From assembly GCF_036634175.1 (NCBI RefSeq), contig NZ_JAZIFX010000001.1, forward strand, positions 7,378,001 through 7,442,000: 64,000 bases of DNA, given 5' to 3'. Source of the DNA: Streptomyces sp. P9-A2. Its GTDB lineage: Bacteria; Actinomycetota; Actinomycetes; Streptomycetales; Streptomycetaceae. Under the pieces are notes generated by a model. That model ran no database searches, was not told where the DNA came from, and saw only the letters and a program-made list of their open reading frames with translations. How positions within the stretch are numbered: position 1 is the stretch's first letter; the number at the start of each line of letters is the position of its first letter. This document shows positions 17,515 to 24,302 of this stretch, piece after piece. Both the position numbers and the translations under genes were made by a program.

Positions 17515-18138
17515 ATGAGCTCCCCCGAGGCCGAGCCGTCGGCCGGACCGGCCGCCACGCTCCCCGCGGTCGCCCCGCAACTGCGCGCCCTGAGGCGCCA
17601 GGCCTCCCTGACGCTGGAGGCCGCCGCCCGCGAGGCGGGACTCTCCCCCGCCCATCTCTCCCGGCTGGAGACCGGACAGCGCCAGCCCTCGCTGCCGATG
17701 CTGCTCTCCCTTGCCCGTATCTACGGTACGACGGTCTCCGAACTGCTCGGTGAGACGGCCGCCGTCCGCGAGGCGGTGACACGTGCCGACGACATGGAGC
17801 CGACCTCCGCGGGCGGCTGGACGTACCGGCAGGCCGGTTCCCCCGGGCGCGGGATGCAGGCTCTGCGGGTCCAGGTCCCGTACGGGGCCCAGGGCGACAT
17901 CGTGCGGGTCCACCCGGGCGAGGAGTGGCTGTACGTCCTCAAGGGGCGGCTGCGGCTGCGTCTCGGAGACGCCCTGCACCGCCTCGCCCCGGGCGACAGC
18001 GCGCACTTCGACTCGCTGACGCCGCACCGTATCGCCGCCGAGGACCCCGACGGGGTCGAGCTGCTGTTCGTCCATACCCTGTTGCAGAGTCCCACGGCCG
18101 CCCTGTGCCTGGGCCCCACCCAAGGAGATGTGTCATGA
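17515..18138 (+). CDS. XRE-family transcriptional regulator with C-terminal cupin domain
   Basis: 207 residues. An HTH of the XRE type covers about residues 22-76 (LRALRRQASLTLEAAAREAG, SPAHLSRLETGQRQPS), and a cupin_2 small-molecule-binding domain covers about residues 120-195 (VHPGEEWLYVLKGRLRLRLG, LAPGDSAHFDSLTPHR). The operators at 17460-17495 suggest autoregulation. The stop overlaps the start of a DUF6126 gene, a pairing common in Streptomyces. Role not known; proximity to hpnO may be incidental because it has its own operator region. Confidence 0.88.
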   Translation: MSSPEAEPSAGPAATLPAVAPQLRALRRQASLTLEAAAREAGLSPAHLSRLETGQRQPSLPMLLSLARIYGTTVSELLGETAAVREAVTRADDMEPTSAGGWTYRQAGSPGRGMQALRVQVPYGAQGDIVRVHPGEEWLYVLKGRLRLRLGDALHRLAPGDSAHFDSLTPHRIAAEDPDGVELLFVHTLLQSPTAALCLGPTQGDVS

Positions 18139-18257
18139 AAGACCTGGAGGAGAAGTTTCCCCGCGCCCTGTGGGTGAGGCTGTTCGTCTACGTGGTGGTG
18201 GGGCACCTCTTCGCGGGCTTCATCTATCTGCTGTTCGAGCTGGGCGCGCGGCAGTAG
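18135..18257 (+). CDS. DUF6126-type 40-residue membrane protein
   Basis: ATG 18135 overlaps the regulator stop (ATGA) and has AAGGAG upstream. The 40-residue product has a charged N-terminus (MKDLEEKFPRALWVRL) followed by one transmembrane segment (about residues 15-36). It matches the small DUF6126 proteins found beside XRE/cupin regulators. Function unknown; co-expression with the regulator suggests a membrane partner or an output of the same signal. Confidence 0.8.
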   Translation: MKDLEEKFPRALWVRLFVYVVVGHLFAGFIYLLFELGARQ

Positions 18258-18292
18258 TCCCCGGACGGGCACGGCAGGAGCCGAGAGATTCC

Positions 18293-18332
18293 GTGATCCC
18301 CCGGTCGAGCGGATGCCCGGCCGGGGGATCAC
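18293..18332. terminator. bidirectional hairpin terminator
   Basis: A perfect 12-bp stem (GTGATCCCCCGG and its complement) with a 16-nt loop lies between the convergent DUF6126 and tyrosine phosphatase genes. It ends one base before the phosphatase stop codon. There is no U-tract, as is usual in Streptomyces. Confidence 0.75.
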
Positions 18333-19130
18333 TCAGTCCAGCATGCGCTCGCGCAGCCGCTCCCGGTTCTCGGGGGTGAGCCCGAGCGCCTGCTCGAGGT
18401 AGGGGTCCACGCCGCCCCAGGTCTCCTCGACCGTCTCCAGTGCGGCCGACAGATACTCGGCGCGGGCGTCGAACAGGGGGTCGAGCAGCTCCATGACCTC
18501 GGGGGAATAGGCCGAGGCGGAGGTGCCGCTGCGGCGCACCTTGTAGCGGCGGTGCGCGGCGCCGGACTTCAGGTAGTCGTCGAAGATCGCGTCCCGTTCC
18601 ACGCCCAGCGCGAGCAGTGTCACCGCCACCGACAGACCCGCGCGGTCCTTGCCCGCCGCGCAGTGCATCAGCGCGGGCACACACTCCTCGGCGAGCGAGA
18701 GCAGTACCCGGGAGTGCTCGGCGGTGCGTTGCCTCACCGTCACGCGGTACGAGGCGATCATCCGCTCCGCCCCCTTGTCGCCGGCGAGGACGGAGCGGAG
18801 CTGGTCCAGGTCCCCGTCACGGACCATCCTCCAGAACTCGGCGCCGTCGGCCGGGTCGCTCAGCGGCAGATTCACATTGCGCACGCCGGGCAGTTCGATG
18901 TCCTGCCCGTCCAGCTTGTGGTCGGCCGCGTTGCGGAAGTCGAAGACGGTGTGCAGTCCCAGGGAGGACAGGAAGGCGGCGTCCTCCTCGGTGGCGTGCG
19001 CGAGATGGCCGCTGCGGAACAGTACCCCGTGCCGCACCCGGCGGCCGTCGACGGTCGGCAGGCCTCCCACATCACGGAAATTGCGCACCCCGGTGAGCTC
19101 GGGTTCGGTCGACGGGATCTGCTGCGTCAC
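18333..19130 (-). CDS. tyrosine/dual-specificity protein phosphatase (MptpB-like)
   Basis: GTG at 19130 gives 265 residues beginning just before the conserved GVRNFRDVGG motif; an ATG at 19199 would add 23 residues. The catalytic P-loop is HCAAGKDRAG (H-C-x5-R form), with the nucleophilic Cys, an extra Lys and the Arg. FDFRNAADHKLDG is the usual N-terminal block. Such secreted or cytosolic phosphatases act on phosphotyrosine or phosphoinositides; no signal peptide is seen. It is monocistronic and convergent with the DUF6126 pair. Confidence 0.9.
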   Translation of the reverse strand: MTQQIPSTEPELTGVRNFRDVGGLPTVDGRRVRHGVLFRSGHLAHATEEDAAFLSSLGLHTVFDFRNAADHKLDGQDIELPGVRNVNLPLSDPADGAEFWRMVRDGDLDQLRSVLAGDKGAERMIASYRVTVRQRTAEHSRVLLSLAEECVPALMHCAAGKDRAGLSVAVTLLALGVERDAIFDDYLKSGAAHRRYKVRRSGTSASAYSPEVMELLDPLFDARAEYLSAALETVEETWGGVDPYLEQALGLTPENRERLRERMLD

Positions 19131-19621
19131 GGGGGCCCCTCTCCCACTCTGCGCCGCCGGCGCGGCGGCGTCGGCGGGTGTCACCCGACGATACGACATG
19201 CCTGGCAGGGGCAATGAGTTGGTGACGGGGCCGTCGGAGTGGAGACGGGACCGCACCGGTGGAGTCGACGGCGTGGACGGATCCGTGCCGGACCCGCGGC
19301 CCGCCGGCCGGACCATCGATATTTTCCCTATTGGGACGTTCTGTCCGTTTGGGGAGTTTCGCCATAATGCGCCCCGATAGGAGGGGAGATGGTGATGGGG
19401 TGGTGAGCATCGTCATAGAGGTGACGATGTGTTGTCGCCATGCTCACGTAATTCCATTATCGCGCAAGGGAATTCGGGGGGTGTCGAAAATCCTGGGCGA
19501 CTCTGAGTGACGGGTTTCAGGTCAATGGATCACGAAACAACGCCTTCGCTCGGAAGATCGTGCTTGTCCCTTTGCGTCTCGGTCGCCTACGTTCGCCATC
19601 GATCCGGACGGACGCCTAATC
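19131..19621 (+). other. intergenic region between phosphatase and the riboswitch
   Basis: This AT-richer stretch of nearly 500 bp holds the promoters for the leftward phosphatase and the rightward LysM gene. CATAAT at 19363-19368 could be a -10 element but no matching -35 is clear. An AGGAGG at about 19379 precedes a possible 35-codon ORF (19403-19510). Nested inverted repeats occur: CATCGTCA (19408-19415) with TGACGATG (19422-19429), and GTGAGCAT (19403-19410) with ATGCTCAC (19440-19447). Confidence 0.5.
19403..19510 (+). CDS. possible 35-residue leader ORF with TTA codon
   Basis: GTG 19403 opens a 35-codon frame (MSIVIEVTMCCRHAHV...) containing a Cys-Cys pair and a rare TTA leucine codon at 19457-19459. 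It overlaps two nested inverted repeats. AGGAGGGGAG lies about 15-25 bases upstream, farther than ideal. It may be a leader peptide or simply random frame in a 5' region; no family recognised. Confidence 0.2.
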   Translation: MSIVIEVTMCCRHAHVIPLSRKGIRGVSKILGDSE

Positions 19622-19793
19622 CTGCCGCTGTCCGGAGCCTTCACACTCTGATCCGCGTATGGCAGGAGCGGGGGACCCACAGGTACGACTGCCTGTTCCG
19701 GTCTCCGGAACGGCTTGGGGTCAAGTCGCGTTTCCGACGCGGCCGGGCATCTCCAGCCCGCACCCGACAGCTCACCTCGTAGGCGCCGGAGAG
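19622..19793 (+). promoter_or_regulatory. ydaO-type c-di-AMP riboswitch
   Basis: Blocks typical of the ydaO/yuaA aptamer occur in order: GGCAGGAGCGGGGGACCCAC (19661-19680), GGGGTCAAG (19717-19725), and ACCCGACAGCTC followed by ACCTCGTAGGCG (19762-19785). P1 can form from TCCGG (19631-19635) with CCGGA (19786-19790). The 3' strand of P1 runs into GGAGAGGA, the ribosome site for ATG 19803, so ligand-stabilised P1 could hide it. In Streptomyces this class controls cell-wall hydrolase genes, which fits the downstream LysM/M23 gene. End points are approximate. Confidence 0.85.
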
Positions 19794-19802
19794 GAATTCG
19801 TC

Positions 19803-20786
19803 ATGCCCGCAAAGGGTAAGCACCGTCGTCCCAGCGTTTCGCGTCTCACCCGTTCCATCGCCGTCGCCGGAACCGGTGGCGCCGCACTCGCCATGCCGCT
19901 TCTCGGTGCCACCGGAGCGAACGCCGCCACTCCGCAGGCCGCCCCGGAAAAGGCCGTCCAGTCGTATTCCGTCGCCGGCAAGACGTCTGACGGCGTGAAG
20001 GCCGACGGCGACAGGAACGGCGACACCCGCACGTACATCGTGAAGGGCGGCGACTACCTGGCGAAGATCGCCGAGTCCGAGAACGTCGACGGCGGCTGGA
20101 AGCAGCTCTACTCGGACAACCGCGAGACCGTGGGCGACGACCCGTCGCTCATCCACCCCGGTCTGAAGCTCTCGGTCGACGGCAAGGCCGCCGCGACCGG
20201 CGCGCCGAAGAAGTCCTCCTCTTCCGAGGCGCCCTCCTCGTCCGCTCCGGCCGCTCCCTCGGCTCCGTCCTCCGCGTCGAAGCAGTCGAAGCCGTCGACG
20301 GCCGGCGAGGCCTCCGAGCAGTCCGCGCCGAAGTCCTCCTCCGGCTCGACGACCGCGACCCAGGCCGCGACCGCCTCCGGCTACAGCTCGCCGGTGCCCG
20401 GCGGCGGCCTCGGCACCGCCTACAAGGTGGCCGGCAGCATGTGGTCCAGCGGCTACCACACCGGTGTCGACTTCGCCGTTCCGACCGGCACCTCCCTGAA
20501 GGCCGTGGGCGCGGGCACCGTCGTCTCCGCCGGCTGGGCCGGCTCGTACGGCAACCAGGTCGTCGTCAAGCTGAACGACGGCCACTACGCCCAGTACGCC
20601 CACCTGTCCTCGCTGTCCGTCTCGGCCGGCCAGGCCGTGAGCGGCGGCCAGCAGGTCGGCCTCTCGGGCTCCACCGGCAACTCGACCGGCCCGCACCTGC
20701 ACTTCGAGATCCGCGCCACGCCGGACTACGGCTCGGACCTGGACCCGGTCTCCTACCTCCGCGGCAAGGGCGTCTCCATAGGCTGA
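19803..20786 (+). CDS. secreted LysM-M23 peptidoglycan endopeptidase
   Basis: 327 residues. A signal peptide spans about residues 1-41 (basic start, hydrophobic core, cleavage near ANAAT). A LysM domain follows at about 78-127 (YIVKGGDYLAKIAESENVDG to HPGLKLSVDG). A Ser/Ala/Pro/Lys-rich linker covers about 130-195, and an M23 zinc peptidase domain about 200-320 carries HTGVDFAVP and GPHLHFEIR metal ligands. It cleaves peptide cross-links in peptidoglycan outside the cell. The c-di-AMP riboswitch upstream predicts repression when the nucleotide is high. It stands alone and ends in a strong hairpin. Confidence 0.93.
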   Translation: MPAKGKHRRPSVSRLTRSIAVAGTGGAALAMPLLGATGANAATPQAAPEKAVQSYSVAGKTSDGVKADGDRNGDTRTYIVKGGDYLAKIAESENVDGGWKQLYSDNRETVGDDPSLIHPGLKLSVDGKAAATGAPKKSSSSEAPSSSAPAAPSAPSSASKQSKPSTAGEASEQSAPKSSSGSTTATQAATASGYSSPVPGGGLGTAYKVAGSMWSSGYHTGVDFAVPTGTSLKAVGAGTVVSAGWAGSYGNQVVVKLNDGHYAQYAHLSSLSVSAGQAVSGGQQVGLSGSTGNSTGPHLHFEIRATPDYGSDLDPVSYLRGKGVSIG

Positions 20787-20805
20787 CCCCCGAGGCGACC
20801 TGCCT

Positions 20806-20856
20806 GACGCGCCGAAGGCCGGACCCCCGATCCCCGGGTCCGGCCTTCGGCGCGTC
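20806..20856 (+). terminator. hairpin terminator after the LysM/M23 gene
   Basis: A perfect stem of 21 bp (starting GACGCGCCGAAGG at 20806 and closing at 20856) with a 9-nt loop follows the gene by 20 bases. Two further GGCGCGT repeats continue after it (20857-20871). Confidence 0.85.
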
Positions 20857-21054
20857 GGCGCGTCGGCGCGTTCGGCGGGGTGGAGTCCCGGGAGCGCCGG
20901 GGGTGTTCCGTGCGTCACGTCGCTCGCCGCTCAACGTCCCCGCGCGGAGGGCTATTCCGAATTGGCCCATGCTGTGCGAGTGGCTTATCTCACCGTCCGT
21001 CAATGCCTCCCTACGGTCGCGTAGGTCACATTCGAAGGTGAATCATGTCCGGGT

Positions 21055-21873
21055 GTGGCAGACGATTCGAAGAGTGACAGCAAAGCAGTGATCGGGTCGT
21101 ACGTGGCGGTGGGGGACAGCTTCACCGAGGGCGTCGGCGACCCCGGCCCCGACGGGGCGTTCGTCGGCTGGGCCGACCGATTCGCGGTACTTCTCGCCGA
21201 CCGGCGTCCCGAAGGCGACTTCCGGTACGCAAATCTCGCGGTGCGCGGAAAGCTGCTCGACCAGATCATGGCCGACCAGCTTCCGCGGGCCGTCGAACTG
21301 GCCCCCGCACTGGTTTCTTTCTGCGCGGGCGGCAACGACATCCTGCGGCCCGGCAGCGACCCGGACGAGGTGGCCGAGCGTTTCGAGCGGGCGATCGCCG
21401 CGCTCACGGCGGTCTCCGGCACGGTTCTGGTGACGACCGGGTTCGACACCCGTGGCGTACCCCTGCTCCGGCATCTGCGCGGCAAGATCGCCACCTACAA
21501 CGGGCATGTGCGGGCCGTCGCCGACCGGTACGGCTGTCCGGTGCTGGACCTCTGGTCCCTCAGGAGTATCCAGGACCGCAGGGCCTGGGACACCGACCGG
21601 CTGCACCTGTCGCCCGAGGGGCACACACGCGTGGCGCTCCGCGCGGGACAGACCCTCGGCCTGAACGTCCCGGCCGACCCGGAGCAGGCCTGGCCCCCGC
21701 TGCCGCCGCGCGGCAGCCTCGACGTCCGGCGGGACAACGTCCACTGGGCGCGCGAGTACCTGGTGCCGTGGATGGGGCGCAGGCTGCGCGGGGAGTCGTC
21801 GGGGGACCACGTGACGGCGAAGGGCGCGCTGTCCCCGGACGACATCAAGGAGCGCATCGCCTCGGTGGCATGA
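21055..21873 (+). CDS. SGNH/GDSL hydrolase family protein
   Basis: GTG 21055 gives 272 residues. Block I GDSFTEGVGD holds the Ser nucleophile, Asn of GGND is block III, and DTDRLHLSPEGH holds the Asp-x2-His end of the catalytic set. No signal peptide is visible, so it acts in the cytosol as an esterase or lipase-like enzyme. Substrate unknown. It appears monocistronic. Confidence 0.9.
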   Translation: MADDSKSDSKAVIGSYVAVGDSFTEGVGDPGPDGAFVGWADRFAVLLADRRPEGDFRYANLAVRGKLLDQIMADQLPRAVELAPALVSFCAGGNDILRPGSDPDEVAERFERAIAALTAVSGTVLVTTGFDTRGVPLLRHLRGKIATYNGHVRAVADRYGCPVLDLWSLRSIQDRRAWDTDRLHLSPEGHTRVALRAGQTLGLNVPADPEQAWPPLPPRGSLDVRRDNVHWAREYLVPWMGRRLRGESSGDHVTAKGALSPDDIKERIASVA

Positions 21874-22324
21874 CGCGATGGTATGACGCGGGGTGGGAGG
21901 GGCGAGGCGGGGAGAGCGGGGGAGGGAGCGCGTGCGGGCACGGTCCCGTGCCCGGGCGTTCGTGTTCCCGGTACAGCGGGCCCGCCCGGACGGCTCTTCC
22001 TGTTCCGGCCCCGGGTTCCCGGGCCGGCGGACTCCGGACACCGGAACTCGTTCACGGCCACGCCCCGACGAGCGAGGTGGGCGTCGTCGCCCACCCCCTC
22101 GATCCACAGTCGCCGTCCCGTGGGGGCGTACCACCGCGCGGCTTGCGCAGCCGCGTGGAATCGGCCTCGGGCGTGTGAGTGAAGACGACGGCCACCGGCT
22201 TTCCCTTCGCCGACAAGCGAGGGGAACGGGCACGGCTCCGGGGCGCTTTCCGGCCGGTGAGGCGTCTCGAGGCCGGGTCGGCCACACATAATGGATTATC
22301 TGACCGACTCCGTTTGGAGGCATT
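21874..22324. other. 451-bp intergenic region without a supported gene
   Basis: Several frames stay open by GC bias on both strands, but none has a recognisable domain. ACACATAATGGATTATC (about 22284-22300), just upstream of the MBL gene, is AT-rich and could hold its -10 element. I see no repeat, RNA or terminator with confidence. Confidence 0.4.
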
Positions 22325-23551
22325 GTGGCCGGTACCCGTTCCCAGAGTTCCGGACTCCGTGCGCTACGGCCCGCGGCCTTCGGCGCGGACCCCACCGGTG
22401 AGCGCATGGCGCGTATCCGCAGGTCCCCGCACTACCGGGACGGCGTGTTCCAGAACCCCGAAGGCCCCACCCGGCTCCGGTCCCCGGGCTCGTCCCGGGA
22501 CCTTGCGAAGACCTACTTCGACAAGGAGACCCGGTCCCGCCGTGCCCCGCACGGCGCCCTGCCGGTGCACGCCACCACTCTTGCCGACCTGGCCCGCCCA
22601 CCTGCCTCCGGACTGCGCCTGACCTGGATGGGCCACTCCAGCGTGCTCGTGGAGATCGACGGGCGGCGGGTGCTGTTCGACCCCGTGTGGGGCGAGCGCT
22701 GCTCCCCGTTCCCCTTCGCCGGTCCGAAGCGGCTGCACCCGGTACCCCTGCCGCTGGCCGCGCTCGGTCCGGTCGACGTCGTCGTGATCTCGCACGACCA
22801 CTACGACCATCTGGACCTGCCCACCGTCAAGGCGCTCGCCGGAACGGACACGTTGTTCGCCGTGCCGCTCGGCGTGGGTGCCCATCTCGAGCACTGGGGC
22901 GTGTCCGCCGACCGGTTGCGCGAACTGGACTGGCACGAGACGACCGAGGTCGGCGGACTCACCCTCACCGCCACCCCGGCCCGCCACTTCTGCGGCCGGG
23001 GCCTGCGCAACACCCAGCACACCCTGTGGGCCTCATGGGTCGTCGCGGGCGAGGAACACCGCGTCTACCACAGTGGCGACACCGGCTACTTCGACGGTTT
23101 CAAGGACATCGGCACCGCCCACGGCCCCTTCGACGCGACGATGATCCAGATCGGCGCGTACTCGGACTTCTGGCGCAAGGGGCAGCCGGACCCGATTCCG
23201 GGACCCGGCTCCTGGCCGGAGATCCACATGAATCCCGCAGAGGGTCTCCAGGCCCACCTCGACCTCCAACAGGGCCGGCCGGGCGGGGTCTTCCTGCCGA
23301 TCCACTGGGGCACCTTCAACCTGGCACCGCACCCGTGGGCGGAGCCCGGCGAGTGGACGATGGCCGCGGCCGAGTCGGTCGGGCAGCCCGCCGCCTTCCC
23401 CGTTCCGGGTCTGCCGTTCGAGCCCGCCGGGGAACTGCCGGACGAACCGTGGTGGCGGGATGTGGGACACGTTCCGAGCCACAAGTGGCCCCTGCCCGAC
23501 CCCGTCACGGACTTCTCCCGCGAGGGCCTGGACCTGGTGGGGGAGGAATGA
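22325..23551 (+). CDS. metallo-beta-lactamase fold hydrolase (UlaG/NAPE-PLD-like)
   Basis: GTG 22325 follows GGAGG by six bases; 408 residues. Zinc-binding motif HDHYDHLD (H-x-H-x-D-H), TPARHF, SGDTGY and IHWGTFN supply the ligand set. The layout (a roughly 90-residue N-terminus, WMGHSSVLVEIDG, then the motifs) resembles the NAPE-PLD/UlaG branch, suggesting a phosphodiesterase or lactonase on a lipid or sugar-phosphate. No signal peptide. It ends in a strong hairpin about 100 bp downstream. Confidence 0.9.
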   Translation: MAGTRSQSSGLRALRPAAFGADPTGERMARIRRSPHYRDGVFQNPEGPTRLRSPGSSRDLAKTYFDKETRSRRAPHGALPVHATTLADLARPPASGLRLTWMGHSSVLVEIDGRRVLFDPVWGERCSPFPFAGPKRLHPVPLPLAALGPVDVVVISHDHYDHLDLPTVKALAGTDTLFAVPLGVGAHLEHWGVSADRLRELDWHETTEVGGLTLTATPARHFCGRGLRNTQHTLWASWVVAGEEHRVYHSGDTGYFDGFKDIGTAHGPFDATMIQIGAYSDFWRKGQPDPIPGPGSWPEIHMNPAEGLQAHLDLQQGRPGGVFLPIHWGTFNLAPHPWAEPGEWTMAAAESVGQPAAFPVPGLPFEPAGELPDEPWWRDVGHVPSHKWPLPDPVTDFSREGLDLVGEE

Positions 23552-23648
23552 CCCTTGGCCTTGATCGCTACGTTGAGTGATATTTCTACGAGGAGCGTGC
23601 AGGGCGCAGAGGGTTTCCGAGGGGCCCTTCCGTAGGACGGCCGAGCGG

Positions 23649-23695
23649 AAACATCGAGGGCCGGAGAGCTTTGAGCTCTCCGGCCCTCGATGTTT
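23649..23695 (+). terminator. long hairpin terminator
   Basis: A perfect 22-bp stem with a 3-nt loop (AAACATCGAGGGCC... returning to GGCCCTCGATGTTT) flanked by A and T runs, 97 bp after the MBL-fold gene. Confidence 0.9.
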
Positions 23696-24302
23696 CCCGA
23701 TGACCGTATCCGACCAGGTCGGATCGAGTGGCGACCTTTCTTTGACGAGTGAGTGACGGGTTTATCGGTCTGTCGTACGAAGCCTCATACCAGAGCGGGA
23801 CGCTGTCCGTGTGAGTTTGTCAACTGACCACCGCACGTGATGCGGTGGTGACTACGGTGAGTGTCGGTCGGGCGACGCATGGCCGACGCCCTCGGCCTTC
23901 CGAGGCGCCCCCGACCGGTACGGCGACACCATGACGACACCCGTCGCCCGGCGTATCGCGCCACGGGGTCGCCCCCATCGGATCGGATCAGGGAGCGGGG
24001 ACCGGTACGTGCAGGCAGAAGGCGGACGAGGGAGGGGACGGGGTGACACACCCCGTCGCTCGGGCCCGGTCGGCGCCTCGGGCGTGACCGGTGCGCCGGG
24101 CATGTCCAGCGGGTCGCAGGCGGCCGAGGCCGCCCCGGGCGAGCCGCCGGCCGACCCGCGCGCCGGTGCCGGCAACGGGCGTCCGCCCGCCCCGCGCGGC
24201 GGCGAGCCGCGTGGGGCACGGAACCGGTCCCATGCGCCCGGCGGCCGCGGCGCCACGCGTTCCCCCGGCACCCAGGACCGACGGACCAGTTCGAGGACAC
24301 CC
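23696..24302 (+). other. upstream region of the conservon, with hairpin
   Basis: A perfect 9-bp inverted repeat, ACCACCGCA-N5-TGCGGTGGT, lies at 23827-23849 and could be an operator or attenuator. TTGACG at 23742-23747 resembles a -35 but lacks a well-spaced -10. From 23931 the cvnA frame is open and encodes Pro/Gly/Arg-rich sequence; whether this is an N-terminal extension or untranslated leader is unresolved. Confidence 0.4.

Noticed and set aside
21495..22289. Minus-strand open frames across the SGNH gene end and the following intergenic region
   Set aside because: They lie opposite a well-supported gene or in unconserved-looking GC-rich DNA with no domain, and are explained by third-position GC bias.
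19505..23763. Shared 13-mer GAGTGACGGGTTT upstream of the LysM gene (19505-19517) and of cvnA (23751-23763)
   Set aside because: In a 64-kb window shared 13-mers are expected by chance, and neither copy sits at a defined promoter position.
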